A DNA stretch of 64,000 bases from a virus, in IMG/VR virus record IMGVR_UViG_3300030060_008003, positions 1 to 64,000 of that record. One strand, 5' to 3'. The number at the start of each line of letters is the position of its first letter. The stretch's first letter is position 1. Shown one piece after another: positions 42,025 through 52,725 of this stretch. Below the pieces are notes generated by a model, which worked only from the letters and a program-made list of their open reading frames with translations, was not told where the DNA came from and made no database searches. The translations under genes were made by a program, and so were the position numbers.

Positions 42025-44814
42025 CTATCTAATGTTGACATTTCCTTGAGTTTCACCATATACTAAACCACCTATTATATTAACAGTACCAGCCGTAGCT
42101 TTTACTGTAAGTCCACCATTTCCAGGTTTTCTTGGATTAGTAGAAGCCCATGACTGGCCTCCAGCTGCTCCCCAGCCACCGCCACCTGCACTAACATATT
42201 CAGTCCATCGCGCCGCCCAAAGATCTTGCCCACCTATTCTACGAACTGGTGCAATCTCATATACACCAGGTTGATTAGTACTACCACCACGTACTAAAGC
42301 AGATCTATGGTTATAACCATCCCAACCGGTTGGTGATAGATATGAAAATCCATTATAATCTAAAGTTATTGTAGTACCAAACTCTGTATGAGATCCCCTA
42401 CCTGGTTTATTTACACCAGCTACAATATAAGGAAGTCCAGGTGTACTATTATTAACCTGATCTGCTCTCCAGTGAGGACCTACTGCCCAGCTTCGACCAG
42501 CACCAAAACCTCTTGCTTGTCTTAACGTATAACCAGAGTTCCAACCACGGTATGGTTGACTTCTATTATAAGCTGTTACATATGTTTCAATTACTTTATC
42601 TCTTGATCTACCTGGCCTAGGTATTACCTGTACATTAACTGATCCGTTATTACGCGGTGCTGTATTACTCCACTCCGGGCCATCAGTTTTTAAGTTACCA
42701 TCAGCATCTATAGCACCGAAACGTGCTCCAGGAATACCACCTGTCCCGCCACCATAAGCAGTAGCTGTTAGTATACGGCCACCTCCACCACCAGTCCCTT
42801 GATCATCGTAGCCTTTTCTTCTTCTTCCATGAGCACCGCTCCCTCCGGCTTGTCCACCTACACCTGGTAATGCAGGCCACAATGGTCCCCAGCCAATTGT
42901 TACAATATCACCTCTAGATTTAAATAATTGTAATGAATACTGACTAGTAAACTTATTATACCACCGACCGTTACTGCCAAGTTCACCAGGCGCGCCACCT
43001 GCTCCCCCAGCAGCAGTAGTTTTCCATAAATCATTCCTTGCACCTCTTACTGTAGATATATCTACTAGACCGCCATCTCCATCACCGAAATCCCACCCGG
43101 GGTATTGAAATATTGTAGACGTACCGCCCCAACCACCACCGGCACCACCACCGCCTCCTGATTCCCCTTCTAGAGAAGCAGAACCACCTCCACCTCCACC
43201 ACCGATACCACCAGCAGTATTATCGATAGTAATTTCAGAGTTTCCAATAACATGTATAGCATCTCCACCATCTTGCGCGTCAGAATAAAAACTACCGCCG
43301 TTACCGCCTCTACCCATAATAAATCCCTTGTTTATTAAGGTTAAACCACCAGGAAAATCATCTATGACCATTGCAGGAACTTTATCATTATTTGGATCAT
43401 CAGAGTAAATGTAAACGCCATTATCAATAATAATTCGACAAGCAGCTTGCCCGTTCCATCCATTATCTACTGCCCATTGATTTAAATTAAATACGTTATT
43501 TTTAGTTGATATTTGATTACGATCAATGATAAACTCAAATGGTAAGTTTTCTCTTGGTCGTTCAGCTGGTGGTATATTATCAACAGAATCAAGAGGTACA
43601 CGTCTCCAGAAATATACTGGGTAATTAGGTGGTATATTATTATGTCCTATACACTGACCTGTTGTTGTAGATTCAACAACTCTCGAACCTGGAACTAATC
43701 CATAATATAAATTTTCACCAAAACGTGCTTGCTCCGGTAATTCGTTTAACTCTATCAACCTATTAACACCCGCTAACGCTTTTTGTGCTTCTTTTACCCC
43801 GAGAACACCGATGATAAAATCACGTGCTTTAAGTAAATCTGCATCCGTAAACCTACCTGGATGCACTCTACTCTGTGTACGAGGATCAAATATAGGTCTA
43901 GCAATAAAATACTCTGTACCTTGAAATGTCCATCTCACACCAATTGGTCTTGGACTATTGCCAATAAATTTACCTGTTGTATTTAACATACCACCCCAAC
44001 CAGGACCACCAGCAGATGGTTGCGCCCAGCCTCTCAGTGATTGATTTGAATATTGTGGATCAAAATCTGCATCAGTATATGTTCTACCCTGCTCATGACG
44101 AGCTTTAATTAAATAATCACGGTAATTTAATTGATCGTTGTATTCGGTATTATTTTGAAATGCTACAATAGCATCACTATCTAGATAACGCTCATCCTCA
44201 CCAGTTAATTGTTTCGGGTTAATAGTATCTCCGAAGTAATGTATAAAACCAACATTTGTACCTTCACCTTGTTTACCAGCTGGAACTATCTCTGTCCTAG
44301 TATTAGTTGTGTGGGTATGGTTTGGTAGATCTTCTAATAATATAGGGGCTCTATACTCACCAGCTATATCACCCTGTTGAAGATTATTACCATTTCTTTG
44401 TCTACTACCGCCCGCTGTAAAAGTAAAAGTATCGTTATTTTTATCTGTATACGTTCCAGCACCAACTGCAAATAGCCCTTCTGATTGTAAAATCCATCTT
44501 GTACCCATTATTCTAGATCCTGGGTTTACAAAATCTGTTGTCATTATTATAACATTAATAGGGAAAAAAGCATCTAACCATTCTTTTTGATATGACCATC
44601 CTATAGGCTCCACAAAGCTATTAATTATAAATCTGTTGTCAGCTGAACTTAGAGATATACCGGTTACATTTCCCACCCCGTCGTACACTTTTGCTACCCC
44701 AGCTGGGTGTTCTCCAGCATCACGTCTATCCCAAGAAGCAATACTACCACCGCTTATATGTAATAAAGATGTGTATTGATCTGATATACGTTGTTGTGAA
44801 AGGCTTTCTGGCAT
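42025..44814 (-). CDS. Large tail fibre/adhesin with Gly-rich C-terminus
   Basis: 929 residues. The first ~410 residues are a longer version of the 40913 fibre (MPESLSQQRISDQYTSLLHI, GTRWILQSEGLFAVGAG, LPNHTHTTNTR, NNIPPNYPVYFWRRVP). The rest adds a beta-rich part and several Gly-rich stretches (GGGGGGGSASLEGESGGGGG, TGGGGGRIL, AGGGGWGAAGGQ) like the polyglycine sandwich of T4-type adhesins such as gp38. It ends NIIGGLVYGETQGNVNIR. Looks like a fusion of short fibre and adhesin, likely receptor binding. Confidence 0.85.
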   Translation of the reverse strand: MPESLSQQRISDQYTSLLHISGGSIASWDRRDAGEHPAGVAKVYDGVGNVTGISLSSADNRFIINSFVEPIGWSYQKEWLDAFFPINVIIMTTDFVNPGSRIMGTRWILQSEGLFAVGAGTYTDKNNDTFTFTAGGSRQRNGNNLQQGDIAGEYRAPILLEDLPNHTHTTNTRTEIVPAGKQGEGTNVGFIHYFGDTINPKQLTGEDERYLDSDAIVAFQNNTEYNDQLNYRDYLIKARHEQGRTYTDADFDPQYSNQSLRGWAQPSAGGPGWGGMLNTTGKFIGNSPRPIGVRWTFQGTEYFIARPIFDPRTQSRVHPGRFTDADLLKARDFIIGVLGVKEAQKALAGVNRLIELNELPEQARFGENLYYGLVPGSRVVESTTTGQCIGHNNIPPNYPVYFWRRVPLDSVDNIPPAERPRENLPFEFIIDRNQISTKNNVFNLNQWAVDNGWNGQAACRIIIDNGVYIYSDDPNNDKVPAMVIDDFPGGLTLINKGFIMGRGGNGGSFYSDAQDGGDAIHVIGNSEITIDNTAGGIGGGGGGGSASLEGESGGGGGAGGGWGGTSTIFQYPGWDFGDGDGGLVDISTVRGARNDLWKTTAAGGAGGAPGELGSNGRWYNKFTSQYSLQLFKSRGDIVTIGWGPLWPALPGVGGQAGGSGAHGRRRKGYDDQGTGGGGGRILTATAYGGGTGGIPGARFGAIDADGNLKTDGPEWSNTAPRNNGSVNVQVIPRPGRSRDKVIETYVTAYNRSQPYRGWNSGYTLRQARGFGAGRSWAVGPHWRADQVNNSTPGLPYIVAGVNKPGRGSHTEFGTTITLDYNGFSYLSPTGWDGYNHRSALVRGGSTNQPGVYEIAPVRRIGGQDLWAARWTEYVSAGGGGWGAAGGQSWASTNPRKPGNGGLTVKATAGTVNIIGGLVYGETQGNVNIR

Positions 44815-44820
44815 TATGTA

Positions 44821-44828
44821 TATTTATT
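44821..44828 (-). promoter_or_regulatory. Late-promoter octamer
   Basis: AATAAATA on the minus strand, 6 nt before the ATG at 44814. Confidence 0.5.
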
Positions 44829-46799
44829 TTAGTAATTAGGAGTACCACTATCAGTACTACCTGGATTTATTTCATCAAATTCTACCCCACCAATAACTAT
44901 GTCACCAAAAAAGTCTTCTTCCGGACCTTCTAATAGTTCTGATTTATCTATTATACTATTTAAAACTTGTTGCTGTAATTCAAAAAGTTGGTTAATAACC
45001 CGTGAAACAACATTATAATCAACTGCTTCATTTTCATGGAATTCAATATCTCTAAAATTAATATCTAATCCTTTGTAAGTTATATAATCTCTTAGTATAG
45101 GTATACCGGATGCTACTGTTGCTGCTGGTATGAGGCTGAGACTTAAAAAGATGTTTACTGTGTCTTTAATAATATTTTGTATTTCGCTATTTAATGTGCT
45201 TCCTAAACTCGACTCACAGCTCGTAATTTTTTCATATAAATTTTTAAGATCTAATGGTACGAAGTTTTGATACAATAGATTACTTTCTTTAAACAGATAT
45301 ATACGACCGATATTATGTAAAAGGAAAAATAAATCTGTTTCATTTTTAGTTACTATATAGTTTATATAGTTAAAGTAGTTTGATTTAAGTATATTAGAAT
45401 TAAACTTCTTTTCAATTAAATTAAAACGTTCCCCAGTATTATTAAAGTACATATCAGGTAGATATTGTAAATTTTCTGGATCTGCAAAGCCAGAAACTTC
45501 TTGTGGATTTGATATAAATCTTGTTGTTATAAAACCTCTATCATTTATTATAAAAACGTTTGAATCGTTTTGCGAGAAAAATATTTCAATATCATCTTCT
45601 TCAACTGCAGTAAATTTATATGTCGGTCTATGTCTAAAAACGTATTTTGGATTTAAACTCGAACTTAAATTAGTTATTTTTTCAGCGTCTAATTGATATA
45701 GGTAAAATACACCTTGACCACTAGTATCTTTTTCACTAACTTCTGGCGACACCTGTCCCGGCTCGGTTAAAATTAAAATAGAATCATCTGAGTCTCTTAT
45801 ATCGAAAGAAACTATATCTTCATCTTCTTCAGCTGTAATCGTTGCAATTAATTTATTCGAGTATTTGTTTCTAACAGAAATAGCTATTGTATCAATTCCT
45901 TCCTCTTCATTTATTTCACGGTATCTATAACCCAATAAATTGTTTCCTATTTTAACTGTTTTATCGATTACATCTTCACGTAGAGTTATTTTATCTACAA
46001 GCTTTAACTTTCCGCAAGGGTTAATAAAACTATTGTCGTATAAGTTAAGATCTACTTCTACTGAGCCAGCTGATAAACTGTATAATATATCTGCTGAATT
46101 ATCATACGTAAATCTAGTACCACCTTTGAATAAGGTTTCACCAGTATCCTCGTCAGGTGTAATAGGTACTAAGTTACTGTTTTTAACAAAGCTACCTGAG
46201 AAAGTGTGTGAAGTCGTCGGCGTTGTCGTAAAATAAAAATATGTCTCATCATTATAAACAAATAAAGTACTATCGATAGTGTTATCTAGTACATTAACAC
46301 CTTGTACCTTATCGATAAAACTAAATGGATCGATTTGAATAGGAAATTGATTATCTTTAGCTAGTTTTGTATCATCATTACGCGTATCATTTTTACCACT
46401 CGATAATCCTAAAAAGTACGCATTTCCATTTTTTGCAGAGTTTTTGAAGTTAAGCAAATCATTACGCGATGTTATATTTAATGCATATAGATTAAGGTTA
46501 TTTTGATTTAGAAGACCTAAATTTGTATCAATAAAAGATTGATCAATAACACTTCTTGGAGATATAGTAGGTCTTGTTAGTATGTTAGACTCTACTGTTG
46601 GTGTTGTTGTTCTATCGAACTCTAACTTATGTAAAATACTATTTGCAAAAAAAGTATCAGTAGATTGTAAGATTCGTGAAGATTCAGTAAGAGACTTTCC
46701 GGTATAAGCTACACCATCTCTTACGTTAACAAATCCCGTATACGGCGCGCCACTTAAAGTAAAACTACCAGCAGCAGCATATTTAAAGTATTCAATCAT
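44829..46799 (-). CDS. Large virion protein, probably baseplate or fibre linked
   Basis: 656 residues, Asn/Ile/Ser-rich and beta-rich, with no recognised domain. Acidic segments occur near 330-400 (EEDEDIVSFDIRDSDD) and at the C-terminus (ELLEGPEEDFFGDIVIGG). ATGA overlap with the gene upstream shows translational coupling. Position between baseplate genes and fibres suggests a wedge-outer or fibre-attachment protein. Confidence 0.65.
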   Translation of the reverse strand: MIEYFKYAAAGSFTLSGAPYTGFVNVRDGVAYTGKSLTESSRILQSTDTFFANSILHKLEFDRTTTPTVESNILTRPTISPRSVIDQSFIDTNLGLLNQNNLNLYALNITSRNDLLNFKNSAKNGNAYFLGLSSGKNDTRNDDTKLAKDNQFPIQIDPFSFIDKVQGVNVLDNTIDSTLFVYNDETYFYFTTTPTTSHTFSGSFVKNSNLVPITPDEDTGETLFKGGTRFTYDNSADILYSLSAGSVEVDLNLYDNSFINPCGKLKLVDKITLREDVIDKTVKIGNNLLGYRYREINEEEGIDTIAISVRNKYSNKLIATITAEEDEDIVSFDIRDSDDSILILTEPGQVSPEVSEKDTSGQGVFYLYQLDAEKITNLSSSLNPKYVFRHRPTYKFTAVEEDDIEIFFSQNDSNVFIINDRGFITTRFISNPQEVSGFADPENLQYLPDMYFNNTGERFNLIEKKFNSNILKSNYFNYINYIVTKNETDLFFLLHNIGRIYLFKESNLLYQNFVPLDLKNLYEKITSCESSLGSTLNSEIQNIIKDTVNIFLSLSLIPAATVASGIPILRDYITYKGLDINFRDIEFHENEAVDYNVVSRVINQLFELQQQVLNSIIDKSELLEGPEEDFFGDIVIGGVEFDEINPGSTDSGTPNY

Positions 46800-49174
46800 T
46801 TTTTGTAGTCTATAAATTTAATATCGTTAATGTTCGTCGTTTTTGGAATAGAGTTTTTAATATTTGTCAAAACAATATTTTTAACTTCATCACGAATATT
46901 ACTATCTGTTATATTTAAATTTTTAATATTAATATCCACCTCATTACTCTTATGTTTGAGGTTTGTGTTTATTGAGTTTACAAGTTGTATATTATCTGTT
47001 AAATTTCTCTGACCGCATGGTAGAGATATAGTTATGTCTTGTATATTATTAAGATTGGAACTAAACAAGAAAGCTATTCGTTCATTCTCATTAAGAGGTT
47101 CGAGAGAAAGATATAAATTATCAATAGCTATTCTATCCTCTGGATCACTAGCAGCATTACGTAATATTTCAATACTTTGCTGTACATTATCTTCATCTGT
47201 ATAATATATAAAGATGTCGCCAAAAAGAAGTCGCTTAGTGTACATTTGAAAAGCGTTAATTTCAAATGTATACAACTCAATTGAATTTAGATATAATTTA
47301 AACTCACCTAATACAGCATCAAAGGATAAGAAAACATTATTTTGTTCAAATAAATCAATACTAAATTCATACTCATACGTTGTTTGGGCTATTCTAGCTG
47401 ATAAACTTAAACCTTCAGTACTATTATCAAATAACTTATAGCTAAACTTACAAGTTTTTCCATTTTTCTTAAAACAAATACCACCGTCAATCGCATTATA
47501 CTCTGACTCTATATAAAAATCATTTGTATCATTTTGTATTGTAAATCCTAATCCAAAGCCACCATTTTCATTTATAGTAGAAAAATAATTATTAATCTTT
47601 CTATCCACAACCGAAGTTTCGCAGAAATTTGTCGGAGATTTTCTAGTAAAATTTTGTTTTGCAATTCTTACATATTTGTATCTTTTTGACGGTTCAAAAA
47701 CTAAATCACTCTTTTTATCAAAATAATATTTTTCAGTTACTGATGTTTTGAGACTTGAATTAGTCATAATTAAATTTTCAACAGCTTGATCATAAGTTAT
47801 ATTAAATGAACCAACACCACCCAGGGCCTCTTCTTTTGAAACGAGATCTGGGTAAAAATACCTATCAACCCACGTTCCGCGTTTACCTATACCACCGGAT
47901 AACCATGTGCAAAGGTAGGTGACATTTTCACCTTTAACAGAATTATCATCTAAACTATATACTCTATCTGATAAATCTGGTGCAGTAAACGAAAAAGAAC
48001 CGCAATCTGCAAACTTAGTATCATTAATGTTTATTTTATCAAAAGGCTGCAGGGACGATGGAGTTGTAAAATGTGTTGTACCTGATCTGATAATTATATC
48101 ATAGTTATTATAAACATAGTTTAAGGCTAATGTTTCATTTTCCTCACTATCTATATCTGCAAAAATACTAGTGTAGTTTCTTAAATTTTGCGCAAATGTG
48201 GTTGTCTCAGAAGTTGATAAAAGGTTATTTGATGATGTAAACGAGTCTTGTGTATTTACTATATTTTTTAGCGTTAAAAAATTAAAAATTTGTTTATCAT
48301 TATTACTCGAACTGTAGAGTAAGTAGTTAGAAGGTAAATTAAAATCACTTGTTGTATTTTTAATCTTTCCAGAATTATCGTATGTTATGTATGATGTATT
48401 ATACGGCGACGGTATAGTTAAATTTAGCTCTTGATCGAGTCTTATACTAAAAGCAGTAACAGCAAACTCATTATATTGATTTATGGGATTGAGTCTCGTA
48501 GCAACAACCTTATCCCCGTTACTAGTTAATGCATACACAGTTTTTGTCCCAGATTTAATTTTTGTAGAATATAAATTAATGTAACTTATTGATGTATACT
48601 TACATAAATTATAATTTAAATTAAACCCAGATAGTGGTAATTGACTTTCTGAAACAAATAACACTTCACGTGTATCTGTAAACTCACTATCGTTGTCATT
48701 TTCTACAACAAGAAAGTATCGAATATTATTTACCCTAGTTGCAACTCTACAATTAAAATCATCTATTAATTCAATTTCAAAAACACTACCCTCACTAGGA
48801 TTAATCGTTGCCGTTCCGTAGTTTTCTGCTGCGTAAATATTATTTTCTATTTTAAACGTACTTAAAGAAGCTTGCTTAAAGGAACAAAATGCATTAGCAC
48901 TGAATCCAAAATTTAATGTTGAAGTGTATCTTTTTGGTTTTACTTTTGGCGCATTATATGTTGTAACGCTATCTAATAAAACGTTATTAGTAAGGTAAAA
49001 GTTAGTGTAGTTTAAATTTTTAAAGCTTTGTGAGCTAGAGAGGGCCTGTATAAAATTTATCTTAAAGCCTCCATTAAATGTCCGTGGGAATTGATCTAAT
49101 TCAATATTCATCGGACAAAAGCTAGCCTCTGCTGAGCTAAGTGCACTTAGACTAGATTTTACTAAAGATCCCAT
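46796..49174 (-). CDS. Large virion protein, possible lectin-like domain
   Basis: 792 residues from the ATG at 49174 (MGSLVKSS). A TTG two codons upstream is in frame, but the octamer spacing favours the ATG. Mostly beta. Residues ~560-660 (GFGLGFTIQNDTNDFYIE...FSIDLFEQNNVFLSFD...LYLNSIELYTFEI) have the strand pattern of a concanavalin/LamG-like sandwich, a weak reading. Coupled to the next gene by ATGA. Confidence 0.65.
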   Translation of the reverse strand: MGSLVKSSLSALSSAEASFCPMNIELDQFPRTFNGGFKINFIQALSSSQSFKNLNYTNFYLTNNVLLDSVTTYNAPKVKPKRYTSTLNFGFSANAFCSFKQASLSTFKIENNIYAAENYGTATINPSEGSVFEIELIDDFNCRVATRVNNIRYFLVVENDNDSEFTDTREVLFVSESQLPLSGFNLNYNLCKYTSISYINLYSTKIKSGTKTVYALTSNGDKVVATRLNPINQYNEFAVTAFSIRLDQELNLTIPSPYNTSYITYDNSGKIKNTTSDFNLPSNYLLYSSSNNDKQIFNFLTLKNIVNTQDSFTSSNNLLSTSETTTFAQNLRNYTSIFADIDSEENETLALNYVYNNYDIIIRSGTTHFTTPSSLQPFDKININDTKFADCGSFSFTAPDLSDRVYSLDDNSVKGENVTYLCTWLSGGIGKRGTWVDRYFYPDLVSKEEALGGVGSFNITYDQAVENLIMTNSSLKTSVTEKYYFDKKSDLVFEPSKRYKYVRIAKQNFTRKSPTNFCETSVVDRKINNYFSTINENGGFGLGFTIQNDTNDFYIESEYNAIDGGICFKKNGKTCKFSYKLFDNSTEGLSLSARIAQTTYEYEFSIDLFEQNNVFLSFDAVLGEFKLYLNSIELYTFEINAFQMYTKRLLFGDIFIYYTDEDNVQQSIEILRNAASDPEDRIAIDNLYLSLEPLNENERIAFLFSSNLNNIQDITISLPCGQRNLTDNIQLVNSINTNLKHKSNEVDINIKNLNITDSNIRDEVKNIVLTNIKNSIPKTTNINDIKFIDYKK

Positions 49175-49180
49175 TAACAA

Positions 49181-49188
49181 TATTTATG
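49181..49188 (-). promoter_or_regulatory. Late-promoter octamer
   Basis: CATAAATA on the minus strand, 6 nt before the ATG at 49174. Confidence 0.55.
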
Positions 49189-49720
49189 CTGTGTCTTCTT
49201 TATAAGATTCGTTATCCAATTGAACGATATAATTATCTTTTTTAGTAAGAAATGTAAATCTAGAGCTATTATAGCTTTTGTTTAAGAGATCCAGCCCTAC
49301 TAAGTCAATATCTTCAACAGTTTGATAATAACCGCCCGTTCGTATATTTATAGGTGCGCTTAATTGCGTTGTTTCACCTGTAACATACCCCACATTAATT
49401 TTTAATACTACAGACTTGTTAAGCGCGTAATTAGACGGCTCGTATATATGATTATATAGATCTGATAGATATTTTGGTGCAATACCTCTATTTACTTCAG
49501 GATATATTGAATCCTTTAAATAGTCGCGAAAAATAGTAACATCAGGCTCTAGTACAGGTGTACCGTCGCCCCAATCAATTGCTAGATAGTTTGGAAATGT
49601 ACCGGTAAATATATCTACCAAATTTATATTAAAGTTAGTAACATCAAAAAGATCGATAGTATCGTAAAGTATAGAGCCACCAACTTCTGTTGTAGATATA
49701 GAGAAAGTAAATGTATTCAT
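49184..49720 (-). CDS. Small virion protein with a PKD-like strand motif
   Basis: 178 residues, beta-rich. YLAIDWGDGTPVLEPD (~43-58) is the WDFGDGT-type signature of PKD domains, also seen as DFGDGTYG in the 760-residue protein at 52726. Starts in an ATGA overlap with the 997-residue gene. Probably a baseplate component working with those two. Confidence 0.65.
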   Translation of the reverse strand: MNTFTFSISTTEVGGSILYDTIDLFDVTNFNINLVDIFTGTFPNYLAIDWGDGTPVLEPDVTIFRDYLKDSIYPEVNRGIAPKYLSDLYNHIYEPSNYALNKSVVLKINVGYVTGETTQLSAPINIRTGGYYQTVEDIDLVGLDLLNKSYNSSRFTFLTKKDNYIVQLDNESYKEDTA

Positions 49721-52710
49721 AGTATTAAAGCTGCTCCGGATAAGGGTGAGGGTGTAACGTTAGTTGTTGTTAAGGTAGGTACAATAGATGATAGTACAAA
49801 ATTGATATTATTTAAATTGCGTATATTTTTTGCTGATTGTGTAAAGTTAAAAGTAAATCTACTATTATTACAAACATATGCCTCTGTATTTAAAAACTTA
49901 ACGTCATCAACATACTCAAAGAGATAATTTAATAAGACCGGTCCTTTATTTTGATCCTTTAAAACTACAGCAAGATTAAATTGATTATTATCACTGCTAT
50001 ACGTCAGTTGAGGGCGGCTACACTCAATGTATACTGAATCATCAGCCGTTAATGCAAAGTACGCTGCTGATGAAAGGACAGGGTTACCGGTTGTTGGATA
50101 TATTTGTTCACTCTTATCGTTTGCGTAATTATATTTGTAGATCTCTGGGTAAAAATTATCACCTTTATAACCTACTTGTTGCCTCGCCATCCGACAGTAG
50201 AAAACATCATCCTGTACCTTTAGCCTATTACTAGCCTTATCAAAGAAATTTGTATTTATTGTTAATGAATTTGTAAAAGTATTTGGCGTTTTAAATGTTT
50301 CATTATCGTAATTAGTTCTCTCAATAACTACGTAACTACTAGTTTCGATAAATAATGTACTATAGAAGATATCGAAATTAACAACAGCCGTGGATAATTC
50401 ATTACAAACAGCTTTGTTATACTTTGTAGAGATATAAGGTAACCACTCTGTAAGCTCCTTTACTGCTGGTTTATTTGGCGCTTGATTTACATTTTTAATG
50501 TATATCTTACCTAAGTGCTCCCTTTTATCAAAAAATCTTGATGTCGCAGACGTAACGTCAGCTATAGACGTTTTCGCGAAAACGTCTGTTTCATAATCAA
50601 ATTTTTCTCTATTTTGCGAATAGTTAAATATAATTTTATCTGTAAATAAACCACCGTCGTAATTTTTAACATCATTCCCAGAGTTGCCAGATCCGCCTGA
50701 TAGTCGAACATTATAACTAAAATTACCTACAAGGCTTTTAGTAAATGCATCAGTTGGATCGCATAATGCTGTAAAGATAGTTTTACCAGGGAAGGAGGTA
50801 GGGTAAGGAGGATTTGTATTGAACAAACCAATACCTGCTTCTGTTAATTCAGAAAAATAAAATTGATCTGTACTAGCAGCGTAGGAGCTTAAATCAGAGA
50901 TATTTGAAACGCCTATATCTGTTGCACTTGTTGGGTCTACGAGAGCTTCTGTATCTGAAAAAGCAAAATATGCGCCTTCTTTTACATCAGCATCAATAGT
51001 AAATCCTGCAGGTCTTTTATAGTCGACTTCTAAGTAATTAGATGGCTCTTTTAACCCTTGATAGGGATTAAAATATCTGTAAAATATATTGTAAGCAGAA
51101 GTTGGAAAACTAGTCCAACTACCCGGTGTATCGGGTATTAAGCCAGGTGTAGATCGGCCAGTAAACCCATTTGTAAAGGTAGAAAGACCAGATCTTATAG
51201 TCTCAGCAAATGTAGCAGAATCTGATATTTTATATGAAAATTTATAACCTTCACCGTATAGGTCATCGAAAAATTGATAACCGTTCATTAACAAGCTCTT
51301 AACTTGCTTACGCGTTTCAACTGTTACATTATTTCGATAGTAATTTGAATCTTTTACCAACCCAAATATATTACCGAATAGATCTTTCTTACTATCAAAA
51401 ATATAGCCTTCATCAAACAGATAAGATAGATCAGTATTTAAATTTCTATCCTGACCCATTTCAGAATTATAACCTATAAAAGCAGTACTATCTCTATCTG
51501 TGTTAGGTTGATTAACTGCAATACCCTTACTGGCATTATTAATGGCACGTGACGTATCGATAATAAATGTAAGAACATTTTCTGTATTTGTAAATAAATT
51601 AGGATCTGGAAAAATATATAATTGATTTGGTGGATATTTTTTTCTCGTGAAAAACTGTAATCGTTTACCTTCAATAACTACAATTGCAGAATTTTGTGGT
51701 CTAAAAAATCCTAGATCTCGCTCGCTAACTATATCATTAGAAAAAATTGATGCTGTAGATGGAAAATCTTGATTTAAGAAATTAGCATATGGCTTTTGTG
51801 CTTTAAACAACATTTTTATATTGTTGTTTTCGTCAAGTTCAGGGTTACCCTCCCCATCTGTTGCAATATAATAGAAGTCAGCTCCCATGAACTTTTCTGT
51901 AAGCTTCCTTTTATTGCTAAATAAAGAATCTTCTTTTACATTAAAATTTAAAGTTTGTTGAGCTTCTTTAAGCTCAATTAGATCACTAGCAACATTAGCA
52001 AAGACCTGTTGTATAAGCGACTCATCATTTAATAAAAATATATTATCTCGTGGTAACTGCGAAGGATCATACCCTTGAAAAGTTTCACCGTAAGATGATG
52101 CATCAGGAGTTTTATTAAAGTACTGTGCGAAGTTATCAAAGTACTCTGTCATCGATATTGATAAATGTTCTTTAATTTTATCTATATCATAATCCTTAGC
52201 AGATGTACTACGGTTTTCTAGAAATTCTAAAATAAGATCTATAGCAGCTTGCTCTGCACCTAATGTACTACCTTTTACTTTTGCTTTTGTAGTTGCATAA
52301 TGTAGTTTTTGTCTTTTACTTTTGTAGTACGATATAATACTTCGTATCTTCTTACTGTAAAAAGACATTGCTACTTCTAAATCATGAGGATCAGAAAAAT
52401 CTAATTGTGTGAGAAATCTTTGCTCTGCGTTAGTAGAAAAATTTAAAGTAATATCTTTTAAAAAGTCACGATAACGTTCAATTATTATACCTTTATTATC
52501 ACTATCTTGACCTTCAATTATAACGTTCCACCTACTAATGTATGTATTATAAAAACTGGTTAATGTATCCGGATCGTATTGCTCAGTTACAGTTTCTATA
52601 AACTGAACAAAAGAAAATGGAGTAAATCTATCTAATGCATCATCACGATTAACATTAGGATTAGTTATAGATAAATCTACTTCAGGGTAGCCTGTAACAA
52701 TAGTATCCAT
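49717..52710 (-). CDS. Very large baseplate-region protein
   Basis: 997 residues. The N-terminal third is helical and charged (FIETVTEQYDPDTLTSFYNT, FYSKKIRSIISYYKSKRQKL), the remainder beta-rich with Asn/Ser/Tyr. No domain I can name. In T4 gene 6 is followed by 7 (1032 residues) and 8; size and place make this a candidate for a gp7/gp10-like wedge role, which is positional inference only. Late octamer 6 nt upstream. Confidence 0.7.
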   Translation of the reverse strand: MDTIVTGYPEVDLSITNPNVNRDDALDRFTPFSFVQFIETVTEQYDPDTLTSFYNTYISRWNVIIEGQDSDNKGIIIERYRDFLKDITLNFSTNAEQRFLTQLDFSDPHDLEVAMSFYSKKIRSIISYYKSKRQKLHYATTKAKVKGSTLGAEQAAIDLILEFLENRSTSAKDYDIDKIKEHLSISMTEYFDNFAQYFNKTPDASSYGETFQGYDPSQLPRDNIFLLNDESLIQQVFANVASDLIELKEAQQTLNFNVKEDSLFSNKRKLTEKFMGADFYYIATDGEGNPELDENNNIKMLFKAQKPYANFLNQDFPSTASIFSNDIVSERDLGFFRPQNSAIVVIEGKRLQFFTRKKYPPNQLYIFPDPNLFTNTENVLTFIIDTSRAINNASKGIAVNQPNTDRDSTAFIGYNSEMGQDRNLNTDLSYLFDEGYIFDSKKDLFGNIFGLVKDSNYYRNNVTVETRKQVKSLLMNGYQFFDDLYGEGYKFSYKISDSATFAETIRSGLSTFTNGFTGRSTPGLIPDTPGSWTSFPTSAYNIFYRYFNPYQGLKEPSNYLEVDYKRPAGFTIDADVKEGAYFAFSDTEALVDPTSATDIGVSNISDLSSYAASTDQFYFSELTEAGIGLFNTNPPYPTSFPGKTIFTALCDPTDAFTKSLVGNFSYNVRLSGGSGNSGNDVKNYDGGLFTDKIIFNYSQNREKFDYETDVFAKTSIADVTSATSRFFDKREHLGKIYIKNVNQAPNKPAVKELTEWLPYISTKYNKAVCNELSTAVVNFDIFYSTLFIETSSYVVIERTNYDNETFKTPNTFTNSLTINTNFFDKASNRLKVQDDVFYCRMARQQVGYKGDNFYPEIYKYNYANDKSEQIYPTTGNPVLSSAAYFALTADDSVYIECSRPQLTYSSDNNQFNLAVVLKDQNKGPVLLNYLFEYVDDVKFLNTEAYVCNNSRFTFNFTQSAKNIRNLNNINFVLSSIVPTLTTTNVTPSPLSGAALIL

Positions 52711-52716
52711 TAAACA

Positions 52717-52724
52717 TATTTATC
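52717..52724 (-). promoter_or_regulatory. Late-promoter octamer
   Basis: GATAAATA on the minus strand, 6 nt before the ATG at 52710. Confidence 0.55.
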
Positions 52725-52725
52725 T

